Origin: Microcella sp.
Lineage (GTDB): Bacteria > Actinomycetota > Actinomycetes > Actinomycetales > Microbacteriaceae
Assembly (NCBI RefSeq): GCF_025808395.1
Contig: NZ_CP075524.1
Location: 620,001 to 684,000, forward strand
Direction of reading: 5' to 3'
Length of the DNA: 64,000 bases
Shown here: in pieces, positions 39,209 to 47,523 of the stretch
Layout of the letters: every line of letters starts with the position of its first letter
How positions within the stretch are numbered: the stretch's first letter is position 1
Notes under the pieces: model-generated
What the model was told of the DNA's origin: nothing
The model's input: only the letters and a program-made list of their open reading frames with translations
Database searches by the model: none
Program-made: the position numbers and the translations under genes

Positions 39209-40666
39209 ATGAGACGCGCCAAGATCGTTGCCACCCTCGGGCCGGCGACAGCCAGTTACGAGAACATTCGAGCCATCATCGAAGCGGGCGTCAACGTCGC
39301 GCGCATGAACCTGAGCCACGGCACCTACGACGTTCACGAAGAGGTGTATCGCAACGTGCGCCAGGCGTCGCACGACGCCAAGAAGCCGGTGGCGATTCTC
39401 GTCGACCTGCAGGGGCCGAAGATCAGGCTCGGAAAGTTCGAGAATGGTCCGCACCTTCTCGCCGAGGGCGACATCTTCACCATCACGACAGAAGACATCC
39501 TCGGCACGAAAGACATCTGCTCGACCACCTTCAAGGGTCTCCCTGCCGATGTGAACCCCGGCGACTTCCTGCTCATCGACGACGGCAAGGTGCGCGTGCG
39601 CGTGCTCGACAGCGACGGTGTGCGGGTGCGCACCGAGGTGGTCGTCGCCGGCCCCGTGTCGAACAACAAGGGCATCAACCTTCCGGGAGTCGCGGTCAAC
39701 GTGCCCGCGCTCTCAGAGAAAGACGAAGACGATCTGCGCTGGGGCCTCGGGCTCGGCGCCGACTACATCGCCCTGTCGTTCGTGCGCAATGCCTCAGACG
39801 TCAACCGGGTGCACCAGATCATGCGAGAAGAGGGTCGAACGGTTCCCGTCATCGCCAAGATCGAGAAGCCGCAGGCCGTCGACAACCTCGAAGAGATCGT
39901 CGACGCGTTCGACGGCATCATGGTCGCCCGCGGAGACCTCGGCGTCGAGCTGCCGCTCGAAGCAGTGCCGATCGTGCAGAAGCGCGCCGTCGAACTCGCC
40001 CGGCGGATGGCCAAGCCGGTCATTGTCGCGACGCAGATGCTCGAGTCGATGATCAGCAGCCCCATTCCCACTCGTGCCGAGACCAGCGACGTCGCGAACG
40101 CCGTGCTCGATGGGGCCGACGCGGTCATGCTCAGTGGTGAGACGAGCGTGGGGGAGTTTCCGGTCATCACCGTCTCGACCATGGCTCGCATCATCGCGTC
40201 GACCGAAGAGCACGGCCTCGAGCGCATCCCGCCCTTGGGCACCAAGCCGCGCACTCAAGGCGGAGCCATCACCCTCGCGGCCGCAGAGGTGGCCGACTTC
40301 GTCGAGGCGAAGTTCGTCTGCGTCTTCACCGAGTCGGGTGACTCCGCTCGGCGCATGTCGCGACTGCGCTTCCGCATTCCCATGAAGGCGTTCACCCCCT
40401 ACGAGTCGATTCAGCGTCGCATGTCGTTGACCTGGGGCATCGAGTCATACCTGGTCGACCGGGTGACCCACACCGATGAGATGTATCGGCAGGTCGATGA
40501 GACCCTCTTGCGCGAAGGGCTCGCAGACGAGGGCGACAAGATCGTCGTCATCTCGGGGTCGCCCCCCGGCATCTCCGGCTCGACCAACGACCTGCGTGTG
40601 CACGTCGTCGGCGATGCCATCAACGCCAAGGCGCCGGCGTGGCAGGCTGGCGAGCACGCAGACTAG
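39209..40666 (+). CDS. pyk: Pyruvate kinase
   Basis: Last glycolytic step, phosphoenolpyruvate plus ADP to pyruvate plus ATP. It starts RRAKIVATLGPATASYENI and has NLSHGTYDVH (broken as MNLSHGTYD), ILVDLQGPKIRLG, the catalytic lysine motif VIAKIEKPQAVDNLEEI, MVARGDLGVELP and TRAETSDVANAVLDGADAVMLSGET in shorter pieces. The length of 485 is typical. GTGAGGAA is the ribosome binding site. It ends 4 nt from the convergent SIS-protein gene with no hairpin between. Confidence 0.97.
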   Translation: MRRAKIVATLGPATASYENIRAIIEAGVNVARMNLSHGTYDVHEEVYRNVRQASHDAKKPVAILVDLQGPKIRLGKFENGPHLLAEGDIFTITTEDILGTKDICSTTFKGLPADVNPGDFLLIDDGKVRVRVLDSDGVRVRTEVVVAGPVSNNKGINLPGVAVNVPALSEKDEDDLRWGLGLGADYIALSFVRNASDVNRVHQIMREEGRTVPVIAKIEKPQAVDNLEEIVDAFDGIMVARGDLGVELPLEAVPIVQKRAVELARRMAKPVIVATQMLESMISSPIPTRAETSDVANAVLDGADAVMLSGETSVGEFPVITVSTMARIIASTEEHGLERIPPLGTKPRTQGGAITLAAAEVADFVEAKFVCVFTESGDSARRMSRLRFRIPMKAFTPYESIQRRMSLTWGIESYLVDRVTHTDEMYRQVDETLLREGLADEGDKIVVISGSPPGISGSTNDLRVHVVGDAINAKAPAWQAGEHAD

Positions 40667-40670
40667 AGCG

Positions 40671-41675
40671 TCAGTCGGTCGGCGGCGTGACGCCGTTGCG
40701 CTCTGAGAACGCGAATTCGGGGTCGGCGGCACGCCACCGATCGGCGACGAGTTCGAACGGCAGCGTCTCGACGAGGGGGCGCACCGCCTCGTCGTCGTCG
40801 CCGTCGAAGCGCACCGTGATCTCTGCGCCATCGATCTCGCCCCCGACCCCTGCATAGCGCGCGCCGCGCAACTGCAGCCACTCGACCGCCTGCGAGTCCC
40901 AGCGCGACCCGGCGAGGATGCCTGCGCGGTAGTCGTGCGTTCGCGCGGTGTAGAGGTCGACGTGAGCCCAATCGCCGGTCTCGCAGGCGACCGCAAGACG
41001 CCGCGGAAGCTCGCGAATCATGAGTGCTGCCTGCTGCGCTGAGCCGAAGCGCTCGACCGGAGCGAGAACATGGGTGCCGAATGCCGAGAGCAGCAGGTCG
41101 GCGAGATCGTCGAGCCAGGCCGCACTGCTCTCGAGCAGTGCGTGGCTCGACTGCGCTGCCGCGGTCAGCGCGCGAGCCGCGTCGCGAGACTCTGCGAGGG
41201 CGAGCAGACGCTCGAGCACGACGATGGTGTGCCGATAGGTGCGGCTCGCGACTCCGCTGACCTCCACCCCGGCGTGCAGCGGGCTCACCGCATCGGCCAT
41301 GCCCGCCAGCGCAGACTCGCCGTCATTCGTGACGGCGATCAGTCGCCCGTGGCCGGCGAATCGCTCAGCCGCCGTGATGACCTCGGCGCTGCGCCCGGTC
41401 GCCGAGACCGCGATGACCACGAGGTCGTGCGACGGGGGTGGCAGCTGCTCGGTGCTCGCCAGCTCGTCCCATACGACCATGCCGCGCGCTCGCGCTCTGC
41501 GGCTGACGCCCGCGGCCGCATAGCGGCTAGACCCCATGCCGATGATGAGCAGGCGTGAGTGCGGGGTGGCGCGAAGAAGGTCGACCCCGTCATCCGGGTG
41601 GTCGAGCTGCTCCGCGAGGGCGAGATAGCGCTCGGGAATCTGCGTCAGGTCGTCGGCAAAGCGGGCGGTATCCAT
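40671..41675 (-). CDS. Double-SIS phosphosugar isomerase/deaminase-like protein
   Basis: 334 residues resembling the isomerase half of GlmS (two SIS domains) without the glutaminase domain. The first SIS domain has IIGMGSSRYAAAGVSRRA and the phosphosugar loop VSATGRSAEVI; the second has VLAPVERFGSAQQAALMIRE. It may isomerise or deaminate an amino-sugar phosphate such as glucosamine-6-phosphate. ATG at 41675 (MDTARFADDL) is preferred; the frame opens 23 residues earlier inside the kinase gene. It overlaps the upstream kinase by 31 nt, so the two form one unit. The substrate is not proven. Confidence 0.75.
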   Translation of the reverse strand: MDTARFADDLTQIPERYLALAEQLDHPDDGVDLLRATPHSRLLIIGMGSSRYAAAGVSRRARARGMVVWDELASTEQLPPPSHDLVVIAVSATGRSAEVITAAERFAGHGRLIAVTNDGESALAGMADAVSPLHAGVEVSGVASRTYRHTIVVLERLLALAESRDAARALTAAAQSSHALLESSAAWLDDLADLLLSAFGTHVLAPVERFGSAQQAALMIRELPRRLAVACETGDWAHVDLYTARTHDYRAGILAGSRWDSQAVEWLQLRGARYAGVGGEIDGAEITVRFDGDDDEAVRPLVETLPFELVADRWRAADPEFAFSERNGVTPPTD

Positions 41676-42784
41676 GAAGGGTCCTCTGCGTCGGGTCGGG
41701 GCGAGTAGCGGTGAGAGATGGCCCAGTCGGCCGCGTACGACCACCGCGGCAAGTAGTCTCGCGCGTACGTCAGCTCGCGCACGAGCTGCGCGGCCCGCAG
41801 CCCGGGCAGACGCGCGGCGTCAAGCAGCTCGCTCGATCCTCGACGGGCGAGCTCAGTGCGGTACGCCGAGAGTAGCTGCTGCTGCATCTGCGTGCACCAG
41901 TCGATGATGCGGGGGTCATCGTGCTGGCGCCGCTTGGCAGCGATCGCTCCCACGAGGTCGATCGAGACGAGCAGGTGAGCGAGATCGACGGCGGCATCGG
42001 CCTCGTCGTGGCCGAGCGCCGCTTGTGGGTCGCCGTCGAAGTCGATGAGCGTGAACCGATGGTCGAGATCGCGCAGCAGTTGTCCGAGGTGCAGGTCGCC
42101 GTGGATGGCGAAGCGAGGCGCCGAGCCCGCGGTGAGGGCTGTCACGTCGTGCAGCATCGCGTCGAGCCGTGCGGCCAGCCGGCGGGCGAGCGGGTCATCG
42201 TCGGTCGACAGTTCGTGGGCGTCTCGCACGAACGCGCTCACGAGGTGCGCATCATCCGCTGAGCAGCCGACGGCCTCGGTCTCGCGACGCAGCGCGGCGT
42301 GCACCCCGGCGAGCATCGCCCCCACCGCGGCCGGCCATGCCGTCGACGCGCCGCCGTCGAGGTGCGCCTCCAGTTCGTCGACGGCCCATGTCCAGCCGTC
42401 GACGGCCCCCGGCACGAGAGCCGTCGCCGTCGCGACGACCGCCACGTCGTCAGGGGAGTGCAGTTCGAGGGCGCCATAGAGCGTCGGCACGGCGTCGGGC
42501 GCGTGTCGTGACACCGCGCTCACGAGCCGCACGGCGCGATCGCCGTCACCCAGCCGTGTGGTCACCTTGATGATGACGACGTCGTCGATCACGACGTTCC
42601 AGTTGGTCATGTCGACGCCGTCGCCGACAGCCCTCTCGACACCGCGCAGTGGGGGCATCGTGCTGAAGACTCTCGCCTGCACCGCAGGCGGTGCCGAGCC
42701 GGCGCCAGCCAGCAGCCCGGCGATCGCTGCAGCGACTCCATCACCCGCGGCCGCTGGCTGATCGAGCGGCCCGAGCACGGCCAC
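41645..42784 (-). CDS. Maltokinase/glucosamine-kinase-like phosphotransferase
   Basis: 379 residues from GTG 42784, with the aminoglycoside-phosphotransferase fold. The catalytic loop is FAIHGDLHLGQLLRD and the metal site is TLIDFDGDPQ; the HGDLHLGQ form is shared with actinobacterial maltokinase and glucosamine kinase. The maltokinase partner treS is absent, while an SIS phosphosugar protein overlaps it, which favours an amino-sugar kinase (inference). The start is doubtful: protein-like sequence (ALGPGRLLWDAAGR) continues in frame upstream to about 42850 without a normal start codon, so initiation may be unusual or a frameshift may exist. Confidence 0.7.
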   Translation of the reverse strand: MAVLGPLDQPAAAGDGVAAAIAGLLAGAGSAPPAVQARVFSTMPPLRGVERAVGDGVDMTNWNVVIDDVVIIKVTTRLGDGDRAVRLVSAVSRHAPDAVPTLYGALELHSPDDVAVVATATALVPGAVDGWTWAVDELEAHLDGGASTAWPAAVGAMLAGVHAALRRETEAVGCSADDAHLVSAFVRDAHELSTDDDPLARRLAARLDAMLHDVTALTAGSAPRFAIHGDLHLGQLLRDLDHRFTLIDFDGDPQAALGHDEADAAVDLAHLLVSIDLVGAIAAKRRQHDDPRIIDWCTQMQQQLLSAYRTELARRGSSELLDAARLPGLRAAQLVRELTYARDYLPRWSYAADWAISHRYSPRPDAEDPSWIPPALPTT

Positions 42785-42869
42785 ACGACCCGCAGCATCC
42801 CAGAGGAGCCTTCCGGGCCCGAGTGCGACGCTACCGGCGGTTGCGATGAGATCCTCATTCTTTGAACGG

Positions 42870-42884
42870 CAATTGAAACAATTG
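42870..42884. promoter_or_regulatory. CAATTG-AAA-CAATTG dyad in the divergent control region
   Basis: Two CAATTG palindromes spaced by AAA lie in an AT-rich patch, rare for this GC-rich window, between the minus-strand sugar-kinase unit and the plus-strand polyamine transporter. It is a good operator candidate, perhaps for the TetR protein encoded at 46802 or an unlinked regulator. The rest of 42785-42987 holds only possible weak promoter boxes (TTGTCG..AAGAAT before the transporter) and an AAGGAGG site at 42977-42983. Confidence 0.45.
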
Positions 42885-42987
42885 TGTTACAGACTCGGCG
42901 TTTCGACCATCTTGTCATTGTCGTCAGTTGCGACTCGGTGCAAGAATCGCCGAAACCCGTTCTGGGATCACCCCGTAAGGAGGCACC

Positions 42988-44076
42988 ATGCGCATCACAC
43001 GACCCGCCATGGCCGTGCTCGCCCTGGCCAGCGCAGGAATATTGACGGCGTGCGCCGGCACCGGCGGCACAGACCCGATCGACCCCGATGCTGACATCAC
43101 CCAGCAGTCGCTCACCGTGAGCATCTGGGCCGACTACTACCCCGCAGACCTCGCAGAACGGTTCGAAGCCGAGACAGGCGTGCGAGTCACGATCGTGAAC
43201 CACGCGACGAACGAAGACGTCGTCGCCAAGCTCACGACGGGCGCCGATTCGGGAATCGACGTCGCCTTCGTGAGCGGGCAGTACGCGCAGGCGCTGGCAG
43301 AGCAGGGCCTGCTCGCCACGCTCGAGAAGTCGCTGATCCCCAACGAGGCCAACCTCTACCCCGAAGCGGCCCAGCTCGACTACGACCCGGGCAACGTCTA
43401 CTCGCTGCCGTACGCCTGGGGAACAACCGGGCTGTGCTACCGGCCCGACCTCACCGGTTTCGCGCCCACCTCGTGGGGCGACCTGCTCGAGCCTGTCGAC
43501 TCGCTGCAGGGCAAGGTCACGATGCTGGCGACCGAGCGCTGGATGGTGCTGCCCGCGCAGAAGTACCTCGGCTTCTCGGCCAACACGACCGACGCTGACG
43601 AGATGGCCGAGGTGCGCGCGCAGCTCGAGTCGACGAAGCCGCAGCTGCTGGCCTTCGACGACACCACGTTCTACGCCAAGCTCGTGAGCGGCGAAGCGGC
43701 GATGGTGCAGGCGTGGGACGGCTGGTGCAACTACGGCATCGCCGAAGACCCCTCGATCGAGTTCGTCGTGCCGAGCGAAGGCAGCGACCTCTGGACAGAC
43801 ACGATGACGGTGCTGGCATCGAGCCAGAACAAGGAGGCCGCCATGGCCTTCTTGAACTTCATCCTCGAACCCGAGGTGCACAGCTGGGTCGCCGAGAACA
43901 TCCTCTACAAGGTTCCGAACCGCGTGGCCATGGAGGCACTCGACCCCTCGCTGATCGAGGCGTTCCCGAACATGGGCATCACCCCGGCCGAGCTGCTCGA
44001 GCAAGAGGTGCTCGTCGACTTGGGCGAGTTCACGGTCGAGTACTCGCGACTCGCCACCGAGATCCAGGCAGGCTGA
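42988..44076 (+). CDS. potD: Polyamine-type ABC importer, substrate-binding lipoprotein
   Basis: Captures a polyamine (putrescine or spermidine) outside the membrane. The signal peptide ends in lipobox LTAC with Cys22. The mature domain begins LTVSIWADYYPADLAERFEAE, broken here as SIWADYYPADLAERF, and has SLPYAWGTTGLCYRPD, the hinge/ligand segment common to PotD/PotF proteins, and VQAWDGWCNYGI, where ligand-binding Trp/Asp residues are expected. It is 362 residues with a strong GTAAGGAGGC ribosome site. First gene of potD-B-C-A. Exact ligand is inferred from the oxidase and dehydrogenase nearby. Confidence 0.85.
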   Translation: MRITRPAMAVLALASAGILTACAGTGGTDPIDPDADITQQSLTVSIWADYYPADLAERFEAETGVRVTIVNHATNEDVVAKLTTGADSGIDVAFVSGQYAQALAEQGLLATLEKSLIPNEANLYPEAAQLDYDPGNVYSLPYAWGTTGLCYRPDLTGFAPTSWGDLLEPVDSLQGKVTMLATERWMVLPAQKYLGFSANTTDADEMAEVRAQLESTKPQLLAFDDTTFYAKLVSGEAAMVQAWDGWCNYGIAEDPSIEFVVPSEGSDLWTDTMTVLASSQNKEAAMAFLNFILEPEVHSWVAENILYKVPNRVAMEALDPSLIEAFPNMGITPAELLEQEVLVDLGEFTVEYSRLATEIQAG

Positions 44077-44084
44077 CCCGCGGC

Positions 44085-44993
44085 ATGCCGGCTGTCTCGA
44101 CTCGCGCGCCCGGCGGCGCGGTGGGCTCTCGCCCGCCCCGCCGCTGGGCGCCGGTCGCCTTGCTCGGCCCGGGGTCGCTGTACCTCGCGCTGTTCTTCCT
44201 CGTTCCCCTCGGCCTGATCGTCGGCTACGCCTTCCTGACGCGCGGCCGCTTCGGGGGAGTGGTGCCCGAGTTCACGCTCGACAACTTCGCCAGACTCGTC
44301 GAGCCGGTGTATGTGCAGGTCATCACGACCTCGCTCGGAACGGCGGCGATCACCACCCTGCTCGCACTCGCGCTGGGTTTTCCGACCGCATACGTCATCT
44401 CGCGACTGCCGCGTCGGTGGCGCACTACTGCGCTGATTCTGGTGCTCCTGCCGTTCTGGACGAACTTCCTCATCCGCACCTACGCCTGGATCATCCTGCT
44501 GAACGACGCTGGCTGGATCAACGGCGCGCTCGTCGCGGTCGGCATCGTCGACGAACCGATCAGGATGCTCTACACCCAGCCTGCGGTCGTCGTCGGCCTG
44601 CTCTACATCTACCTGCCGCTCATGATCCTGCCCCTCTATTCGGCCATCGAGCGCATCGATCCCTCGCTCGAAGAAGCGGCGACGAACCTCGGAGCATCCC
44701 GGTGGCGCGTCTTCCGCACCGTCACGATTCCGCTGGCACTCCCCGGCATGCTGATCGGGTGCGTATTCGTCTTCGTGCCGTCGATGGCGAACTTCGTGAT
44801 TCCAGAGCTCATCGGCGGCGGCAAGTCGTTGCTGCTCGGCAACCTCATCCGCGACCAGTTCCTCAAGGCACGAGACTGGCCATTCGGTGCCGCTCTCGCA
44901 CTCGTGCTGACGGCGATCCTCGTGCTGCTGCTGGTCTTGCAGGCACGGGCGGCAGCCAGAGCCGAAGGGGGTGGCGATCGTGCGCACACCTAG
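44085..44993 (+). CDS. potB: Polyamine-type ABC importer permease 1
   Basis: 302 residues with about six membrane segments; the first is LGPGSLYLALFFLVPLGLIV. The EAA loop that contacts the ATPase is EEAATNLGASRWRVFRTVTIPLALPG, split as EEAATNLGASRWRVF. ATG 44085 lies 8 nt after the lipoprotein stop. The frame is open well upstream inside the previous gene, but that stretch is not transmembrane-like. It overlaps the second permease by 23 nt. Confidence 0.85.
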   Translation: MPAVSTRAPGGAVGSRPPRRWAPVALLGPGSLYLALFFLVPLGLIVGYAFLTRGRFGGVVPEFTLDNFARLVEPVYVQVITTSLGTAAITTLLALALGFPTAYVISRLPRRWRTTALILVLLPFWTNFLIRTYAWIILLNDAGWINGALVAVGIVDEPIRMLYTQPAVVVGLLYIYLPLMILPLYSAIERIDPSLEEAATNLGASRWRVFRTVTIPLALPGMLIGCVFVFVPSMANFVIPELIGGGKSLLLGNLIRDQFLKARDWPFGAALALVLTAILVLLLVLQARAAARAEGGGDRAHT

Positions 44994-45750
44994 AGCATTC
45001 GCCGCGCCGTTCTGGCTGACCTTCGCGTTTCTGTACATTCCGATCGTCGTGGTCGTCATCATGTCGTTCAACGCCTCATCGAGCCTGTTCGTGTGGCGCG
45101 GGTTCTCACTCGAGTGGTACGCCGAGGTGTTTCGCGATGGCGCCCTGATGCAGGGCCTCGGCAACACCCTCATCGTCGCCTCGGGCTCGACGGCGATCGC
45201 CACAGTGCTCGGCACGCTCTTGGCCGTCGGCATCAGCCGGTACACGAGGTCGGGGCTCATCAGAGCCTTCGCGATCGCTCCGGCGCTGCTGCCAGACCTC
45301 TTGCTCGCCATCGGGCTCTTGAGCCTGTTCGGCCTCGTGCAGCTGACGCTCGGGCTGCACTCCGTGCTCATCGCCCACGCGGTCTTCTCCATGGCCTTCG
45401 TCACGGCCATCGTGCTCGCACGCTTGTCGCACGTCGATCCGAGTCTCGAAGAGGCATCACGCGATCTCGGAGCGGGCCCCGTGCGAACGCTGCTTCGCGT
45501 CACGATCCCGCAGCTCGCACCCGGCATCGTCGCCGGGGCGCTGCTCGCCTTCACCCTCTCACTGGACGAGTTCGTGATCGCCTTCTTCACGGCCGCACCG
45601 AACACCCCCACCCTGCCGATGGTGATCTACTCGATGGTGCGCTTCGGGGTCACCCCCGAGGTCAACGCACTCGCGACCATGCTGCTCGGTGTCAGTCTTC
45701 TCGCCATCATCGCCACGCAGCGCCTCACCCGCATCACGGAGTCACTATGA
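44971..45750 (+). CDS. potC: Polyamine-type ABC importer permease 2
   Basis: 259 residues with six membrane segments; FAAPFWLTFAFLYIPIVVVV starts the first. It has the PotC-like SFNASSSLFVWRGFSLEWY and the EAA loop EEASRDLGAGPVRTLLRVTIP. GTG 44971 is the most upstream start and GTG 44980 is equally possible; both overlap permease 1. The stop overlaps the ATPase start by 4 nt. Confidence 0.87.
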   Translation: MAIVRTPRAFAAPFWLTFAFLYIPIVVVVIMSFNASSSLFVWRGFSLEWYAEVFRDGALMQGLGNTLIVASGSTAIATVLGTLLAVGISRYTRSGLIRAFAIAPALLPDLLLAIGLLSLFGLVQLTLGLHSVLIAHAVFSMAFVTAIVLARLSHVDPSLEEASRDLGAGPVRTLLRVTIPQLAPGIVAGALLAFTLSLDEFVIAFFTAAPNTPTLPMVIYSMVRFGVTPEVNALATMLLGVSLLAIIATQRLTRITESL

Positions 45751-46823
45751 GCCCATCACCCCTGCTCTCGATCCGCCACCTGCGCCACAGCTACGGCGAC
45801 ACGATCGCACTCGACGACGTGAGCCTCGACATCGGCGAGAACGAGTTCTTCGCGCTGCTGGGCCCCTCGGGGTGCGGCAAGACGACGCTGCTGCGGTCGA
45901 TCGCGGGCTTCGAGCATCCCCGTGACGGAGACATCGTGCTCGACGGCGAATCGTTGCTCACGAAGCCCGCCCACCAGCGGCCGATCAATCTGATGTTCCA
46001 GTCGTACGCCCTGTTTCCGCACATGACCGTCGAGCGCAACATCGCCTACGGTCTTGAGTCAGAACGACTGGCTGCAGCCGAGGTGAAGCGGCGCGTCGGC
46101 GAGGTGCTCGACACGGTGGGGCTCACGGCGCTGGCGCGGCGTCGACCGTCGGCGTTGAGCGGGGGCCAGCGGCAGCGTGTGGCTCTTGCGCGCGCCATCG
46201 TGAAGCGGCCCAGACTGCTGCTGCTCGACGAACCGCTGTCGGCGCTCGACCGGCAGGTGCGAGGCGATATGCAGCTCGAGCTCAAGCGCCTGCAGCACGA
46301 GGTGGGGCTCACCTTCGTGGTGGTCACGCACGATCAAGAAGAGGCGATGTCGATGGCAGATCGCATCGCCGTGCTCGACCATGGTCGCGTGCGCCAGATC
46401 GACACACCCGCGCGACTCTACTCAGAGCCGGCCGACCACTTCGTCGCCTCGTTCATCGGGTCATCCACCCAGTTCGCGGGCACCCTGACGGCGACCGGTC
46501 TCGACACCGCCCTCGGCACCATCACCGGTGATCACGACGGAGTCGTCGGAGAGCAGGGCATGCTCATCGTGCGGCCCGAAGACGTGACCTTCACCGACGT
46601 CGACACGGGCCGCGTCAGCGGAGTCGTGGTCGACACGACCTTCCACGGCGGCAGCACGACCGTGCGCGTCGAACTCGAGGGCGCCCTCGGCGTCATCTCG
46701 GGCACCGTGCACGCCGAAGACACCCCTCGGCGAGGCGCTCGACTCGGTGCGAGCTGGCACGACGATCGTGCCCGCATCGTCGCGGTCGACCCGCGCCCGA
46801 CTCACTCGTCGGTGAGCGGATGA
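45747..46823 (+). CDS. potA: Polyamine-type ABC importer ATPase
   Basis: 358 residues. Walker A GPSGCGKTT is at 39-47, the Q-loop is in LMFQSYALFPHMTV, the signature is LSGGQRQRVALARAI, Walker B is RLLLLDEPLSALD and the H-loop is VTHDQEEAM. A C-terminal TOBE domain (from about residue 245) fits the PotA/CUT1 group. The stop lies beyond the end of the convergent tetR gene, so the two genes overlap tail to tail by 22 nt. Confidence 0.87.
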   Translation: MSPSPLLSIRHLRHSYGDTIALDDVSLDIGENEFFALLGPSGCGKTTLLRSIAGFEHPRDGDIVLDGESLLTKPAHQRPINLMFQSYALFPHMTVERNIAYGLESERLAAAEVKRRVGEVLDTVGLTALARRRPSALSGGQRQRVALARAIVKRPRLLLLDEPLSALDRQVRGDMQLELKRLQHEVGLTFVVVTHDQEEAMSMADRIAVLDHGRVRQIDTPARLYSEPADHFVASFIGSSTQFAGTLTATGLDTALGTITGDHDGVVGEQGMLIVRPEDVTFTDVDTGRVSGVVVDTTFHGGSTTVRVELEGALGVISGTVHAEDTPRRGARLGASWHDDRARIVAVDPRPTHSSVSG

Positions 46824-47413
46824 CCCGTCGCGAGCCTCGCGTAGTCGAGCAGCAGCTCTGCCGCCTCGCTGTGCCCGATCGAGGGATGACGAGCGACGAT
46901 GCGATAGCCGTAGGCATCTTCGAGGGCCACGAGGTTGCGCGCGATGCGCTGAGAAGCCTCGCGCAACGCGAAGTGGCCTCTCGCGGCTCCCTGCTCGAGC
47001 ACGGTCTGGTACAGAGTGACCTGCCGGTCGAACAGCGTCGTCAGCAGCGCAGCGAGCACCGAATTGCGCCCCGCAGAACCGCCCAGTTCGCAGAGCAGGC
47101 GAACACCCGGGTCGTCTGGATCACGCGGCAGGCCCGAGACGATGAGCGCCCGGAGCCTCACCACCGGGTCGTCGGGCAGCGAGTCGATCATGCGCATGCG
47201 CTCGTCGTAGAAGCGCTCCATGCCGACACGGTTGGCCTCGAGCACGAGCTCGTCGATGTCGGGGTAGTAGTACAGCACGGCGCCAGAGGTGAGACCGGCC
47301 TCAGCGGCCACCCGGTTCAACCGCACGCCGTCGGGCCCGCTCTTCAAGATGGCGCGCTGCGTCGCGGCGACGAGCTCGTCGCGCCGAGCATCCTGCTTCT
47401 TGGGCCTTGCCAT
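46802..47413 (-). CDS. TetR-family transcriptional regulator
   Basis: 203 residues. The N-terminal helix-turn-helix is typical: RDELVAATQRAILKSGPDGV, then RVAAEAGLTSGAVLYYYPDIDELV. The C-terminal ligand domain has no recognisable specificity. ATG at 47413 gives the conserved ARPKKQDARR start; the open frame extends 36 residues further but into the intergenic region. Lying between the transporter and the divergent catabolic genes, it is the likely local repressor responding to a polyamine or its aldehyde product (inference). A dyad GCCCGC-C-GCGGGC at 47448-47460 lies in the divergent gap. Confidence 0.9.
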   Translation of the reverse strand: MARPKKQDARRDELVAATQRAILKSGPDGVRLNRVAAEAGLTSGAVLYYYPDIDELVLEANRVGMERFYDERMRMIDSLPDDPVVRLRALIVSGLPRDPDDPGVRLLCELGGSAGRNSVLAALLTTLFDRQVTLYQTVLEQGAARGHFALREASQRIARNLVALEDAYGYRIVARHPSIGHSEAAELLLDYARLATGHPLTDE

Positions 47414-47447
47414 GTGTGCTGCCTCTCGCTGCGACTCGGTCGGCCTG

Positions 47448-47460
47448 GCCCGCCGCGGGC
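47448..47460. promoter_or_regulatory. Short GC dyad in the tetR / glycosyltransferase gap
   Basis: GCCCGC-C-GCGGGC is a perfect 6-bp inverted repeat in the 110-nt divergent gap 47414-47523. Short GC dyads occur by chance in such DNA, so this is only a candidate TetR operator. No clear -10 or -35 was identified in the gap. Confidence 0.25.
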
Positions 47461-47523
47461 ACTCCATGATAGGGCCGCTCGTCACCACCGACACACTCAA
47501 CCCCGATGGAAAGGACACCACTC

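Noticed and set aside
40664..40673. Terminator between the convergent pyk and SIS genes
   Set aside because: Only 4 nt separate the stops and no inverted repeat is visible across them.
41645..42784. Maltokinase of the TreS-Mak-GlgE pathway
   Set aside because: The HGDLHLGQ loop fits, but no treS or glgE is nearby, and an SIS phosphosugar protein overlaps it. It is kept only as a family-level call.
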